A stretch of DNA of 64,000 nucleotides from Bacteroidota bacterium (GCA_020161395.1 JAIUOE010000007.1:124001-188000), one strand, 5' to 3'. Positions 26,594 through 35,280 are shown, counted from the first letter of the stretch. A program made the numbers and translations. The notes: generated by a model from the sequence alone, not told the origin.

Positions 26594-28258
26594 TTAATAC
26601 TCAATAGTGAATTTAAAGTTTATCCATGTGACTTCCGTTGTATTACCAGTGGAAACCTGTTTCGCTGAATTGTGTTTCAGTGAGAGATAAAAGGTAAGAT
26701 CACGAAAGGCTTCCCATGAAACACCCACCTCAAAATTGTTATAGTTGTACAAATCACCTGACAGGAATTTAACATGATCGGAGTCGAATTCCGGTCTGTG
26801 AGGTTCGAAAAGATTCCCCCCGGCATTATAAGCCAGATTGCCGTTTTCGTCATAAATGTTCCAGCCTTTGCGGGTGTAACTGTAGGAGGCATAGATGTTC
26901 GTAATGAAGTTGAGGGCATAATCTGCTTTGAAGAGAATTTGATCAGCATTGGGTCCGATAGGATGCCCGAGAGGGGAATCCCACGAAGTGTAGGTGTTTT
27001 TTGGATTTGCATGAGTGTAGACATAAGGTCTTATTCTGGTATATTCAGCAATCAGCACAAGGTCGGGGACAGGGGTATACCAATAGGCACCGAGTTGATA
27101 AGCAGTTTTGTTTGAAAACCTTTCGAGATCGGCAAGCTGCATGAGAATGTTTTCATCGAGGAAGAAGGATGCCTGCAGTTCAAGATTGGGGATAAAATCG
27201 GACTGAAAATCGAAGAAAAGTGTTCCGTTATCCCTGTCCTGCAACGACATCTCAGCAAATTTATAAAATATCAAAGGATTCAGGTAGGTAAGATCGACAC
27301 CCCTGCCCGAATAAACTATTGCCTCACCGATTGAAAGATCGAAGAGATTGGGGAGGTGGAGTTGAAATTTATTGGCTGCGATATACTTTGTATAGTTGTC
27401 GTCTCTGATAATCTGGAATCTGCCGACAGTGGAAGCCTGGTAGGAAGTGTATCTTACAGGTCCATACTTAAATTGAAATTTGAAGAAGTCCAGATTTGCA
27501 TGATCTCCGGAGAGAACAAGATTGCTGCCGTATCCAAAAGCGAATCTGGTTTTTTCCCTCCCGATCTGAGCCAGCATTTCCATCCCCTTTACCGGGTTGG
27601 TGCTCCATTTCAAGTAGCCGTCTGTATAATCATAACTGGGGGCAAACTCGATATTTTCGACGAACTTGAAATTATACGCGAGTCGTGGGTCCACTTCAAG
27701 GGCGAATTCCCTGTTGCCGGTTGCGAGTCCTTTCACCACATAAAGCATGTATCCGAAATTTTTTGCTACGGTTCCCTGAACACGAAAACCCATGTCGTAG
27801 ATGGCAGCGTTGTTCACATTCGGTTTTAGACGGTGCCCGTACTGCAACGATCCGATTCCCTCTGCGTAAGCCGTAACAAAACTGTCAGCATAGGCGTAAA
27901 GATATTTAACTTTTTGCGATACGATGTTTTCAATATTTTGACCGAAACTCTCACCCCCAAGCAGATTGGTAACATTTTCCCCTTTTGTAATGCCGGAGAC
28001 ATTCTCGAGGTAGCGTTCGAGTTTCTTTCTCTCAGTGCGGGTAAGTTTGTCTTCCTGCCTTTTTATTTCTTCAAGATAGCCTGTAACTTCTGCATACGAC
28101 ATATTTGGAACATCATCATGTATGCTTTCGATAATTCCTTTTACTTTCATTTTTTTCAAAAAGGCATATACGCCGTCATCAATATTGATGTTTTCAATTT
28201 GTGAAAAAACGGGTACGGTAAATAATAAAAAGATAAAAAGTAAAACTGTTTTTTTCAT
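26594..28258 (-). CDS. Wzi-like outer-membrane beta-barrel protein
   Basis: A protein of about 554 residues with a signal peptide (MKKTVLLFIFLLFTVPVFSQ) and a C-terminal barrel strand ending WINFKFTIEY. The middle and end carry many alternating strands, and the segment IGEAIVYSGRGVDLTYLNPLIFYKFAEM fits the capsule-assembly Wzi family. Wzi binds capsule polysaccharide at the surface in enteric bacteria; here no capsule genes adjoin, so the ligand is unknown. An ATG four codons upstream (28270) would overlap tauE by 11 bases. The chosen start begins a clean signal peptide two bases after the TauE stop. Confidence 0.7.
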   Translation of the reverse strand: MKKTVLLFIFLLFTVPVFSQIENINIDDGVYAFLKKMKVKGIIESIHDDVPNMSYAEVTGYLEEIKRQEDKLTRTERKKLERYLENVSGITKGENVTNLLGGESFGQNIENIVSQKVKYLYAYADSFVTAYAEGIGSLQYGHRLKPNVNNAAIYDMGFRVQGTVAKNFGYMLYVVKGLATGNREFALEVDPRLAYNFKFVENIEFAPSYDYTDGYLKWSTNPVKGMEMLAQIGREKTRFAFGYGSNLVLSGDHANLDFFKFQFKYGPVRYTSYQASTVGRFQIIRDDNYTKYIAANKFQLHLPNLFDLSIGEAIVYSGRGVDLTYLNPLIFYKFAEMSLQDRDNGTLFFDFQSDFIPNLELQASFFLDENILMQLADLERFSNKTAYQLGAYWYTPVPDLVLIAEYTRIRPYVYTHANPKNTYTSWDSPLGHPIGPNADQILFKADYALNFITNIYASYSYTRKGWNIYDENGNLAYNAGGNLFEPHRPEFDSDHVKFLSGDLYNYNNFEVGVSWEAFRDLTFYLSLKHNSAKQVSTGNTTEVTWINFKFTIEY

Positions 28259-28259
28259 A

Positions 28260-29003
28260 TTAAATAACATCCAACAGGTCTAAGGCAATGAGAAAACTGG
28301 AAATTAGAAGGACAATTTTGACGACTTTTTCACCAAGTTTGAGGACTGTTTTTGCTGAGAACCACGCTCCGAAAATGGAACCAATACCCAGAATGAAGCC
28401 CGCAATCCAGTCAATCTGTCCGTGATAAACAAAGATAAAAAAAGCGGGAATGGTAAAAATAAAAGCTATAAAAACCTTGTGAACATTTACCTTAACGAGG
28501 TCTATTTTTAGAAAACTCCTTAGAATAAACATTATAAATATTCCCGTTCCCGCCTGAATAAAACCTCCGTAAAAGCCAATCGCAAACAGGAGGGGGTAGA
28601 GCAAGGCTTTTGTTTTTACAGGGTTTGCATCCTCGCCGGTTTTTACCGGTATAAACATTAACAACGAAAGAACAATGGTGACAATACCGAGTATTTTTAC
28701 AAATACATCCCCCTCTATCCTTACTGCAGCCAAGGCACCTATTACTGCACCCGGTATGGTGAAAATCGCCAGTCTGAACGATTCCTTGAAGTAACTCATC
28801 TTCTCATTGGAGAAGGCAACCACTGCCGTCAGATTCTGCATAAGGATGAAGATGCGGTTTGTTCCATTTGCAAGATTCGGATCCAGTCCAATGTAAATCA
28901 ATGCGGGTAGAGTTAGAATCGATCCCCCTCCTGCCATAATGTTCAAAATCCCGGTAAAAAATCCGGTTACAAGAAGAAGAGAATATTTGAGAAGGTCGTC
29001 CAA
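28260..29003 (-). CDS. TauE/SafE-family anion exporter
   Basis: A 247-residue, eight-helix membrane protein. The start GFFTGILNIMAGGGSILTLPALI is the family hallmark, and a second half-repeat GFYGGFIQAGTGIFIMFIL follows near 135. Family members carry sulfite, sulfoacetate or other anions. It is followed directly by the Wzi-like gene and is divergent from the small CP-repeat protein gene (29125). Sulfur-compound export is the usual annotation but the substrate is not shown here. Confidence 0.88.
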   Translation of the reverse strand: MDDLLKYSLLLVTGFFTGILNIMAGGGSILTLPALIYIGLDPNLANGTNRIFILMQNLTAVVAFSNEKMSYFKESFRLAIFTIPGAVIGALAAVRIEGDVFVKILGIVTIVLSLLMFIPVKTGEDANPVKTKALLYPLLFAIGFYGGFIQAGTGIFIMFILRSFLKIDLVKVNVHKVFIAFIFTIPAFFIFVYHGQIDWIAGFILGIGSIFGAWFSAKTVLKLGEKVVKIVLLISSFLIALDLLDVI

Positions 29004-29124
29004 GTGCTGTTCGTAAAGATTGAGAAGTAAAGATCAAAATTAAATAAATATTTCTGAACTTTAAACATTTCCGGAACTTGTAATTAATAATAACAGTTTG
29101 TAATAATAAATCCCGGAGGTTAAA

Positions 29125-29478
29125 ATGAGATTGTTCGTATATGCATCGTTTGTTGCGGCTTTTATGTTTGGATTTTCCTGGAGTGGACACACGACACTTG
29201 CAGGCAATAATGGTGATCCAAAAAAAGAGCTGAAGAAGCAGGAGTGTCCTTACCTTAACGGTGAAAAAACTGCGGTTTGTCCATACACCGGAAAAAAGGG
29301 GGCACAAACAGGGGAGAAAAAGGATTCGGGAAAATCCGAATGCCCTTACACGGGTATGAAGGGTGAATGTCCCTATTCCGGAGAAAAATCCGAATGTCCT
29401 GTAACAGGTGAAAAAGGAAAAACCTCTTCGGAGAAAGAATCCCGTCCGGTAAAGAAGATAGAAGTGAAAAAAGTTTAG
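29125..29478 (+). CDS. exported peptide with five Cys-Pro repeats
   Basis: A 117-residue protein with a signal peptide (about 1-27) and a Lys/Glu-rich mature part. Every cysteine is followed by proline in a repeated motif: CPYLNGEK (41), CPYTGKKG (52), CPYTGMKG (73), CPYSGEKS (82) and CPVTGEKG (91). Such CPxxG/K repeats suggest metal or heme binding (Cys-Pro is the core of heme-regulatory motifs) or surface crosslinking. I do not recognise a family. A strong GGAGGT site precedes the ATG and a perfect terminator follows, so it is a real, independently expressed gene. The divergent neighbour is a TauE-type exporter. Confidence 0.75.
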   Translation: MRLFVYASFVAAFMFGFSWSGHTTLAGNNGDPKKELKKQECPYLNGEKTAVCPYTGKKGAQTGEKKDSGKSECPYTGMKGECPYSGEKSECPVTGEKGKTSSEKESRPVKKIEVKKV

Positions 29479-29504
29479 TTCCAAACTAATTAATTGGTCG
29501 CATT

Positions 29505-29533
29505 GAGGCTGCCCGGCAAAGGCAGCCTCTTTT
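29505..29533 (+). terminator. rho-independent terminator
   Basis: GAGGCTGCC (29505-29513) pairs perfectly with GGCAGCCTC (29521-29529) before TTTT. It ends the CP-repeat gene. Confidence 0.88.
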
Positions 29534-29542
29534 ATTTATGCC

Positions 29543-29770
29543 TCAATTTACAAACCTGTATTTCTCCTTTTTTCTGTAATAGATACCATGTATTGACTCG
29601 GGGGAAAGGGCAAATTCATCCGCCAGAATCTCTTTTATTATGCTGGTCTTCAGCCCCTGATTTTTGAGTTCATCGAACTTTCGTTTTATCAGGAAATTTC
29701 TGTACCCTGACTCGTCGATCAGTCCGTGATTTCTCAATTCCTCAAAATTCATTTCAGGCAAAGCTTCCAT
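29543..29770 (-). CDS. small helical protein of unknown function
   Basis: A 75-residue acidic-to-basic helical protein (FEELRNHGLIDESGYRNF, then KRKFDELKNQGLKTSIIKEILAD, ending YYRKKEKYRFVN). The middle resembles a helix-turn-helix (LKTSIIKEILADEFALSPESIHGIYY), so it may be a small DNA-binding protein, but no family is recognised. It is divergent from the S24-type regulator, with an inverted repeat between them. It has a plausible AGGAT site before its ATG. Confidence 0.6.
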   Translation of the reverse strand: MEALPEMNFEELRNHGLIDESGYRNFLIKRKFDELKNQGLKTSIIKEILADEFALSPESIHGIYYRKKEKYRFVN

Positions 29771-29826
29771 TTTATCCTCTCTTTCATCAATTTGTTTTTT
29801 GATATATTAAGAAAATGTTGTACATT

Positions 29827-29842
29827 TAAGATGTTAATCTTA
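29827..29842. promoter_or_regulatory. inverted repeat, candidate operator of the S24 regulator
   Basis: TAAGAT-GTTA-ATCTTA is a 16-bp inverted repeat between the divergent small gene (start 29770) and the regulator gene (start 29921). Its position fits autoregulation by the adjacent repressor. Confidence 0.4.
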
Positions 29843-29920
29843 CAAAAAATAAAATTATTAACTTATAGCAGCACCAAACTAAGATAAATAGCTTATACAA
29901 GTCAAGTTTAAATTGAAAAA

Positions 29921-30556
29921 ATGAGAGAAAAATCTTTAATAGCATCAAGATTAAGAGAATTCGCTTATTCGAAAACCGACAGGTTAACAGAGTTTGCAAA
30001 GTCGCTTGATATGTTGCCCCAAACGCTAAATTCATACCTCTCCGGGAAGATCACTCCCGGATCAGAGCTTTTGATAAAGCTTTCAGAGATGGGGTGCGAC
30101 ATCGAATGGCTCCTTACCGGCAGACCCGAAGGTGAAACAAGAGCCCGAAAGAATACGGGTGACAGAAAAGAGCGGGTGTATCCGGTGATGGGAACTGTAC
30201 CGGCAGGGAAAGCCGAAATTCAGGACTGGAGCGATCTGAATGAGTTCCGTGATCTTGAGTATGATCCCGACACACACTTCTACCTTAAAGTTGATGAAGA
30301 GTTTGGTTACAGTATGATGCCTCTGGTAAATCCGGGTGATTATGTTCTTGTGAGCATGTACGGAAAAGTGAAGCCGGGGGATCTGGTAGTTGCCCTGTAT
30401 GATAAAACAAAGGGGGCATTAAAGATATACAATGAAAATGAAAATCTGCCCGGGATTGCCATGTTGAGTTCTTATAATCAGTCAATTCAACCCATGGTTT
30501 TCAAGATAGATGAAATTAAAATTTATAAAGTAGTACTGATAGAAAAGAAGGGTTGA
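29921..30556 (+). CDS. XRE/S24-family (LexA-CI-like) regulator
   Basis: A 211-residue repressor with an N-terminal XRE helix-turn-helix (about 5-60; LTEFAKSLDMLPQTLNSYLSG) and a C-terminal S24 peptidase-like domain (about 88-205). The dyad is Ser131 in GYSMMPLVNPGD and Lys168 in GALKIY, and an Ala95-Gly96 bond sits where LexA/CI proteins self-cleave. It is probably a stress- or damage-released repressor. The target is unknown; the adjacent inverted repeat suggests self-control. It overlaps the next gene (a cation transporter) by four bases, so that gene may be in its regulon. Confidence 0.85.
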   Translation: MREKSLIASRLREFAYSKTDRLTEFAKSLDMLPQTLNSYLSGKITPGSELLIKLSEMGCDIEWLLTGRPEGETRARKNTGDRKERVYPVMGTVPAGKAEIQDWSDLNEFRDLEYDPDTHFYLKVDEEFGYSMMPLVNPGDYVLVSMYGKVKPGDLVVALYDKTKGALKIYNENENLPGIAMLSSYNQSIQPMVFKIDEIKIYKVVLIEKKG

Positions 30557-31494
30557 CCATCAAACCGAAAAGTTATGCAGAACGCTCTTCCGATAAAGGA
30601 ATGAAGACAACCTTCATCGGGATTTCCGTTTCCTTTGTGCTCGTAATTACCAAAGGAGCAGCCGGAATTCTGGGAAATTCCTACGCACTCGTTGCTGATG
30701 CAATAGAATCGTTATCGGATATTTTTACATCCACAATAGTGCTCGCCGGTCTGAAATACGCATCCCGTCCCAAAGATGAGGATCATCCCTACGGTCACGG
30801 GAAAGCCGAGCCGTTAGCTGGGATGTTTGTTTCACTGATGCTTGTTGCGGCTGCGGTTGTGATTATAGTGCAAAGTCTCCATGAAATAATTACCCCGCAT
30901 CACGCCCCTGAGTCATATACACTTTTGGTATTAATCGGGGTTATATTTGTGAAGGAGGTTCTGTTTCGAAAAATTATTGTAGTCGGTGAGGGACTTGGCA
31001 GCACCGCAGTGAAGAATGATGCATGGCATCACAGAAGTGACGCGATTACTTCGGCTGCGGCATTTATCGGAATAGCGATCGCCCTTATAGGTGGGGAGGG
31101 TTATGAGGAAGCTGATGACTATGCAGCCCTTTTTGCATCATTTATCATCATTTATAATGCCATCTCCCTTTTTATGCCGGCACTTCGCGAAATTCTTGAT
31201 ACTGCACCACCTGCAGAGTTCAAGGAAAAGATTAAAATTTGTGCTATGGAAGTGGAGGGGGTTGAAGATATCGAGAAATGCCATATTAGAAAGATGGGTT
31301 TCGAATATTACATTGACATGCATGTTATCGTGAACGGTAATCTGTCAGTACACGAGGGGCATAAGATTGCACATCAGGTAAAAGACCGGATAAAGGAAGT
31401 GTTTCCGAGCGTTTCAGATGTGCTCTGCCACATCGAACCTTTCGATCCGGACTCCTATGTTTCCAAGAACAAGGATGGGAACCTGTTTTTGTAA
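30553..31494 (+). CDS. cation diffusion facilitator (CDF) transporter
   Basis: A 313-residue proton-coupled metal exporter of the CDF family (zinc, iron, manganese or cobalt). Six helices with YALVADAIESLSDIFTS in helix 2 and NDAWHHRSDAITS in helix 5 give the metal site; HPYGHGKAEPLA lies in the loop between helices 2 and 3. A cytoplasmic dimer domain follows (about 210-300). The start is a TTG overlapping the TGA of the S24 regulator, which argues for translational coupling. It may be a stress-linked efflux gene. Confidence 0.9.
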   Translation: MTIKPKSYAERSSDKGMKTTFIGISVSFVLVITKGAAGILGNSYALVADAIESLSDIFTSTIVLAGLKYASRPKDEDHPYGHGKAEPLAGMFVSLMLVAAAVVIIVQSLHEIITPHHAPESYTLLVLIGVIFVKEVLFRKIIVVGEGLGSTAVKNDAWHHRSDAITSAAAFIGIAIALIGGEGYEEADDYAALFASFIIIYNAISLFMPALREILDTAPPAEFKEKIKICAMEVEGVEDIEKCHIRKMGFEYYIDMHVIVNGNLSVHEGHKIAHQVKDRIKEVFPSVSDVLCHIEPFDPDSYVSKNKDGNLFL

Positions 31495-31566
31495 TCCAAT
31501 AATCCAATAATGCAATAATCCAATAATCCAATAATCCAATAATGCAATAATCCAATAATGCAATAA
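31495..31566. repeat. nine 8-bp tandem repeats (TCCAATAA / TGCAATAA)
   Basis: Exactly nine 8-base units fill the space after the CDF stop codon: six TCCAATAA and three TGCAATAA. It is a simple-sequence array, too short-period for CRISPR. It lies between convergent genes and is a likely site of strand slippage. Confidence 0.9.
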
Positions 31567-31595
31567 TATTGAATAGCGGATGAATTAAAAACACT

Positions 31596-32894
31596 TTAAA
31601 TTAATCGTATGATCCCGGGGAAAGCCGCGACAAGAGCGAGGGCAACCAATTGAATAATGATATAGGGGATTACTCCCTTGTAAATATCCAGGGTTCTTAC
31701 CTCCTTTGGAGCCACACCTTTAAGATAGAAAAGTGAGAAGCCAAACGGAGGAGTCAGAAACGAAGTTTGGAGATTCAGAGCAATCAGAATTGAGATCCAC
31801 AGCATATCCATTCCAAAATGTCTGAAAATTGGATCGACTATCGGGACGACTATAAAAATAATTTCGATGAAATCGATCAGGAACCCCGCCAGAAAGATTA
31901 TCAGCATCACCAAAAGCAGGAAAATCTGAGGCGAAATTTCAGACGCCATTATCATCTCGGTAAGCACCACATCACCTTCCAGTTCCCTGAAAACAAGACT
32001 GAATGCAGTTGCACCCACGAGAATTATAAGTGCCATTGTAGTAATTGTCACAGTTTTTTTTGCAACATAAAGAACATTTTCTTTATTCAGTTTCTTTCGA
32101 AGTGCTGCCAGAACGGTGGCACCGATGGCACCCACACCCGCTGCTTCTGTAGGTGATGCAATTCCAAAAAATATTGAACCGAGAACGAGAAGAATCAGTA
32201 TCCCCGGAAGAAAGATGGCAGAGAGGAATTTTTTAATCCTGCCCTGTCTGAAATCGGCAAGTTCCTCATCGGACATTGGGGGAAAAGCAGACGGTTTGAA
32301 AAAATTGAGTGAGAGAATCCAGATAAAATACAACCCTGTGAGCAAAAGTCCCGGAATTACCGCAGCCATAAAGAGATTCCCGACAGGTACATTGGTTACA
32401 CTCCCCAAAAGAATAAGGATGATACTCGGTGGAATGATCTGCCCGAGAGTGCCTGAAGCTGCTATAATTCCGGCAGAGTCGGAAACAGAACAGTTCCTTT
32501 TTATCATTACGGGGAGGGAGAGTATTCCCATGGTTACTACCGTTGCACCGACAATTCCCGTTGAAGCTCCGAGGAGGGCGCCAACCAGGAGGACACCGAT
32601 TGCAAGTCCGCCTCTCAATTTCCCGAATACCAGAGCCATCGTTTCGAGCAACTCCTCGGCAATTCCCGATCTCTCAAACATTACCCCCATGAAAATAAAT
32701 AGAGGGACTGCCAAAAGGACAAAGTTTGACATTATTCCATAAACTCTGAGAGGGAGAATCGAAAGAAATTCAGGTCCGAGCATTAATGTACCGAACAAAA
32801 CCGAGACGCCTCCGAGTGTGAACGCTACCGGAAACCCCATCAACAGGGAAACAATGATTACAGCAAAAAATATAAACGGTACGAGCTCTTCCAT
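31596..32894 (-). CDS. dctM: TRAP transporter large permease (DctM)
   Basis: A 432-residue, roughly 12-helix permease of TRAP-type sodium-driven uptake, which imports organic acids handed over by a periplasmic binding protein. The family marks GALLGASTGIVGATVVTMG (about 106-124) and GIIAASGTLGQIIPPS (about 143-158) are present. It overlaps dctQ by one base and lies downstream of it. No DctP binding protein is encoded beside it, which is unusual. Confidence 0.93.
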   Translation of the reverse strand: MEELVPFIFFAVIIVSLLMGFPVAFTLGGVSVLFGTLMLGPEFLSILPLRVYGIMSNFVLLAVPLFIFMGVMFERSGIAEELLETMALVFGKLRGGLAIGVLLVGALLGASTGIVGATVVTMGILSLPVMIKRNCSVSDSAGIIAASGTLGQIIPPSIILILLGSVTNVPVGNLFMAAVIPGLLLTGLYFIWILSLNFFKPSAFPPMSDEELADFRQGRIKKFLSAIFLPGILILLVLGSIFFGIASPTEAAGVGAIGATVLAALRKKLNKENVLYVAKKTVTITTMALIILVGATAFSLVFRELEGDVVLTEMIMASEISPQIFLLLVMLIIFLAGFLIDFIEIIFIVVPIVDPIFRHFGMDMLWISILIALNLQTSFLTPPFGFSLFYLKGVAPKEVRTLDIYKGVIPYIIIQLVALALVAAFPGIIRLI

Positions 32895-33406
32895 TATTTA
32901 TCCCCGGAGTTTTGTTTGTATTCAATAACAGATGCATGCAAAAACGAGATACCCTGCATCAGGAGAAGGACAAATCCGATCGGGATAAAAAGTTTTAGAA
33001 TATAACGGGCGGGAAGTCCACCCGGATCAGAAGAAGCTTCATTGATTTCAACTGAGACGAGGAAAAAGTCGATTGAAAACCAGATGACAAAAAGACAGAA
33101 CGGAATCAGAAGGAATATGACACCGAGGATATTAACGAGAGCCTGCTTTTTTGGAGAAAATCGGGAGTATAGTACATCGATTTTAACATGCTCATCATGT
33201 TTCAGAGTGTAGCCGGCGGCGAGGATAAATATGAGCGCAAAAATATGCCACTCAAGTTCCTGTGCAGCAACACTTCCTGAATTAAACAGATATCTTGCAA
33301 TCACATCAATTGAGACGAGGAGGACAAGCAAAACGGAGAGAAATGCAGAGATTCCTCCTGCAGCCTCCTGAATTTTATCATTAAACCGTAAAAATTTTTC
33401 CATCAA
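32894..33406 (-). CDS. dctQ: TRAP transporter small permease (DctQ)
   Basis: A 170-residue, four-helix small subunit of a TRAP transporter. The helix 2-3 stretch YLFNSGSVAAQELEWHIFALIF has the DctQ form. It pairs with DctM downstream. The gene before it in the same direction (33458-34711) is a transglutaminase-like protein, not the expected DctP, so the binding protein must lie elsewhere or be of another type. Confidence 0.9.
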   Translation of the reverse strand: MMEKFLRFNDKIQEAAGGISAFLSVLLVLLVSIDVIARYLFNSGSVAAQELEWHIFALIFILAAGYTLKHDEHVKIDVLYSRFSPKKQALVNILGVIFLLIPFCLFVIWFSIDFFLVSVEINEASSDPGGLPARYILKLFIPIGFVLLLMQGISFLHASVIEYKQNSGDK

Positions 33407-33457
33407 GATTCCAGAATTGAAAGGGCGTAATTTAAGGAAAAATGAGCTTACAAAAAT

Positions 33458-34711
33458 CTATTTGGCTTCCCAACTGCACACATACTGGAGCATATTTCCA
33501 ACTTTCATCAAAATGCGAACGGGGAATCCTGCCACTTTTACTTTGCCGGCAAAGTTACCCGAAGAGTTTTTTGTGAGCATGGTCAGTTCCTCACCGCTTT
33601 CAACTCCGGCTTCATCACCCGGGACAAAAAACTCAAAATTAACCATTCCATCCGCTCCCGCCCCAAAAGGACTTGTCAGTGGTGTCACCAGACGACAACC
33701 GTTTTCCACAAATTTTTTAAATAGAATGGGGAACTCACCCGTTTTACCTGCTGATGCGTTGAAGGCGAATTCAGCGACGCCAAAATAGTTTCCTTTTTCC
33801 CCTTTATGTTTTGCAAAAAGTGTTAATTTGTATTTGCCGGGTTTTGGGAAAATCATTTGAATTGTCCCTTTTTCTCCTGTTCTTTGTGCGAGGGTGGAAC
33901 GATCGATACTGTTTCCCTCGGAGTCATACAACGATGCCATAAAAAGGGCGTCTTCGGCAGCAATGAAATCGAGTTTAAAACTTTCCCCGCAATCGTACCT
34001 TCTTGCCGGCTTGGTGACAAGATCGAATCCCAGTGCAAAAAATCTTTCTGTAAGATATGGCATGTCAATAAACTGTTCAAACGAAACCGGTTTTGAGATG
34101 AGTTGCCATTCGGGCGTTTCGGGAAAGTGAGTATGGATGAATTTTTCGGGAGATAAAAGGTAGTAACCGAGTGTGTAATGGGGAACAAAATTTATGCCGT
34201 CTATGAACCCGGAGTTCCAGGTCACATCGATAAGCTGCCATTTCCCGTTGAGTTTTACAGCCGTCCAGGAGTGATTGTTCTCAAATTTCTCACCTTCTGC
34301 GAAAAGATTGAAGCCGTAACCTCTGGCATAGCCGGGGATCTTTTTATTCTCAACTCCCGCAGTGGTAAGGAGCAACTCGAGGACATTGCAGTATCCCTCA
34401 CAGACAGATTGCCCCGTTTTAATCACATCGTATGTATCATAGACAATCTTGCCATTACCGAAATATCCTTCCACATCATATCTGATGTTCAAAGCTGTCC
34501 AGTCGTGGAGGACTCGTATTTTTTCTTCATCGGAGGTGATGCCCGAGGTGACATGTTTTACAAATTCAGGGATGATTTGTTTCGGGTCTGTTTTCATTTT
34601 TGCTGCAAGGTCTGACGGGATGTCTATCGCTTTTGGGTGGGGTGTTTGTGCCGACAGGGAACCGCACAGCAGAAATAAAATAACAATGGTAAAAAAGAGA
34701 TGCTGCAACAT
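33458..34711 (-). CDS. secreted transglutaminase-like protein
   Basis: A 417-residue protein with a signal peptide (1-21, ending LSAQ). The transglutaminase-like core (about 60-170) has the full triad: Cys104 in GQSVCEGYCNV, His147 in NHSWTAV and Asp162 in LIDVTWNSG. Bacterial members are mostly cysteine peptidases or cross-linkers acting in the envelope; this one resembles the KIM/kyphoscoliosis-type group. The C-terminal half holds beta-rich repeats (GKYKLTLFAKHKGEKGNYFGVAEF) that may bind partners. It is upstream of dctQM in the same direction, 51 bases apart, with no clear functional link. Confidence 0.8.
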   Translation of the reverse strand: MLQHLFFTIVILFLLCGSLSAQTPHPKAIDIPSDLAAKMKTDPKQIIPEFVKHVTSGITSDEEKIRVLHDWTALNIRYDVEGYFGNGKIVYDTYDVIKTGQSVCEGYCNVLELLLTTAGVENKKIPGYARGYGFNLFAEGEKFENNHSWTAVKLNGKWQLIDVTWNSGFIDGINFVPHYTLGYYLLSPEKFIHTHFPETPEWQLISKPVSFEQFIDMPYLTERFFALGFDLVTKPARRYDCGESFKLDFIAAEDALFMASLYDSEGNSIDRSTLAQRTGEKGTIQMIFPKPGKYKLTLFAKHKGEKGNYFGVAEFAFNASAGKTGEFPILFKKFVENGCRLVTPLTSPFGAGADGMVNFEFFVPGDEAGVESGEELTMLTKNSSGNFAGKVKVAGFPVRILMKVGNMLQYVCSWEAK

Positions 34712-34855
34712 TTCTGGAGCCTTAATTTTTCGTAAATGTTATTCGTAACATACGAATTTAGGGGTTCAATTGATTAAATTTGAAAAAGAATTTTTGAATT
34801 TTTACGGGTTAATCACTTTTGATCGACCTCTGCAACGGAAGGAATAAAATTTAAT

Positions 34856-35014
34856 ATGGATTTGATTTTAATAATTGCCGCCGTGTTCATTGGACTTTTT
34901 GTCTTGAAGAGTCTGGCGGGAATGGTAAAGCTGGTGGTAAAAATTGCAATATACGCACTAATTGGTCTGGCAGTGTACAGGGTACTGGTACACTTGGGAG
35001 TAAATTTTGGATAA
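34856..35014 (+). CDS. 52-residue membrane peptide
   Basis: A short open frame (MDLILIIAAVFIGLFVLKSL, then a second hydrophobic run IAIYALIGLAVYRVLVHLG) preceded by a GGAAGGAAT ribosome site. Two short membrane helices are joined by a lysine-rich turn (GMVKLVVK). It stands alone between divergent and convergent neighbours and might regulate a membrane partner. No family is recognised; the ribosome site and composition support translation. Confidence 0.5.
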   Translation: MDLILIIAAVFIGLFVLKSLAGMVKLVVKIAIYALIGLAVYRVLVHLGVNFG

Positions 35015-35022
35015 AGATTTAA

Positions 35023-35280
35023 TCACATAACTAAACTGACATTATCCATCGGGACGCTTTCCAAATAAAAAGTGTCAGGACAAAGGTCTTGTTCGTTATT
35101 CCACTGAACCGTACCGAGAACCACTTTTGCTGTTCGGAAGTTTGAAATTTCTTTTAGTTCTCTGAAAATTCCAATCTCCAGATAGGGAGTCATATCGAAT
35201 ATCCGTTGTTCACCATTTGTGAATGTCAGGAGGAGCTTGTAACCCTCCAAAGTCTTTACTGACGCAACTCTTGGATTCAT
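35023..35280 (-). CDS. DUF2442 protein
   Basis: An 85-residue protein of the DUF2442 family (NPRVASVKTLEGYKLLLTF, NGEQRIFDMTPYL, then VQWNNEQDLCPDTFY). Families of this kind sit next to DUF4160 proteins in many genomes in toxin-antitoxin-like two-gene cassettes; function is not established. It follows the DUF4160 gene by 12 bases. Confidence 0.85.
   Translation of the reverse strand: MNPRVASVKTLEGYKLLLTFTNGEQRIFDMTPYLEIGIFRELKEISNFRTAKVVLGTVQWNNEQDLCPDTFYLESVPMDNVSLVM

Noticed and set aside
31495-31566. Possible CRISPR array (regular short repeats, with a cas6 gene 5 kb away)
   Set aside because: The period is 8 bases with no spacers; CRISPR repeats are over 20 bases with unique spacers of similar length.
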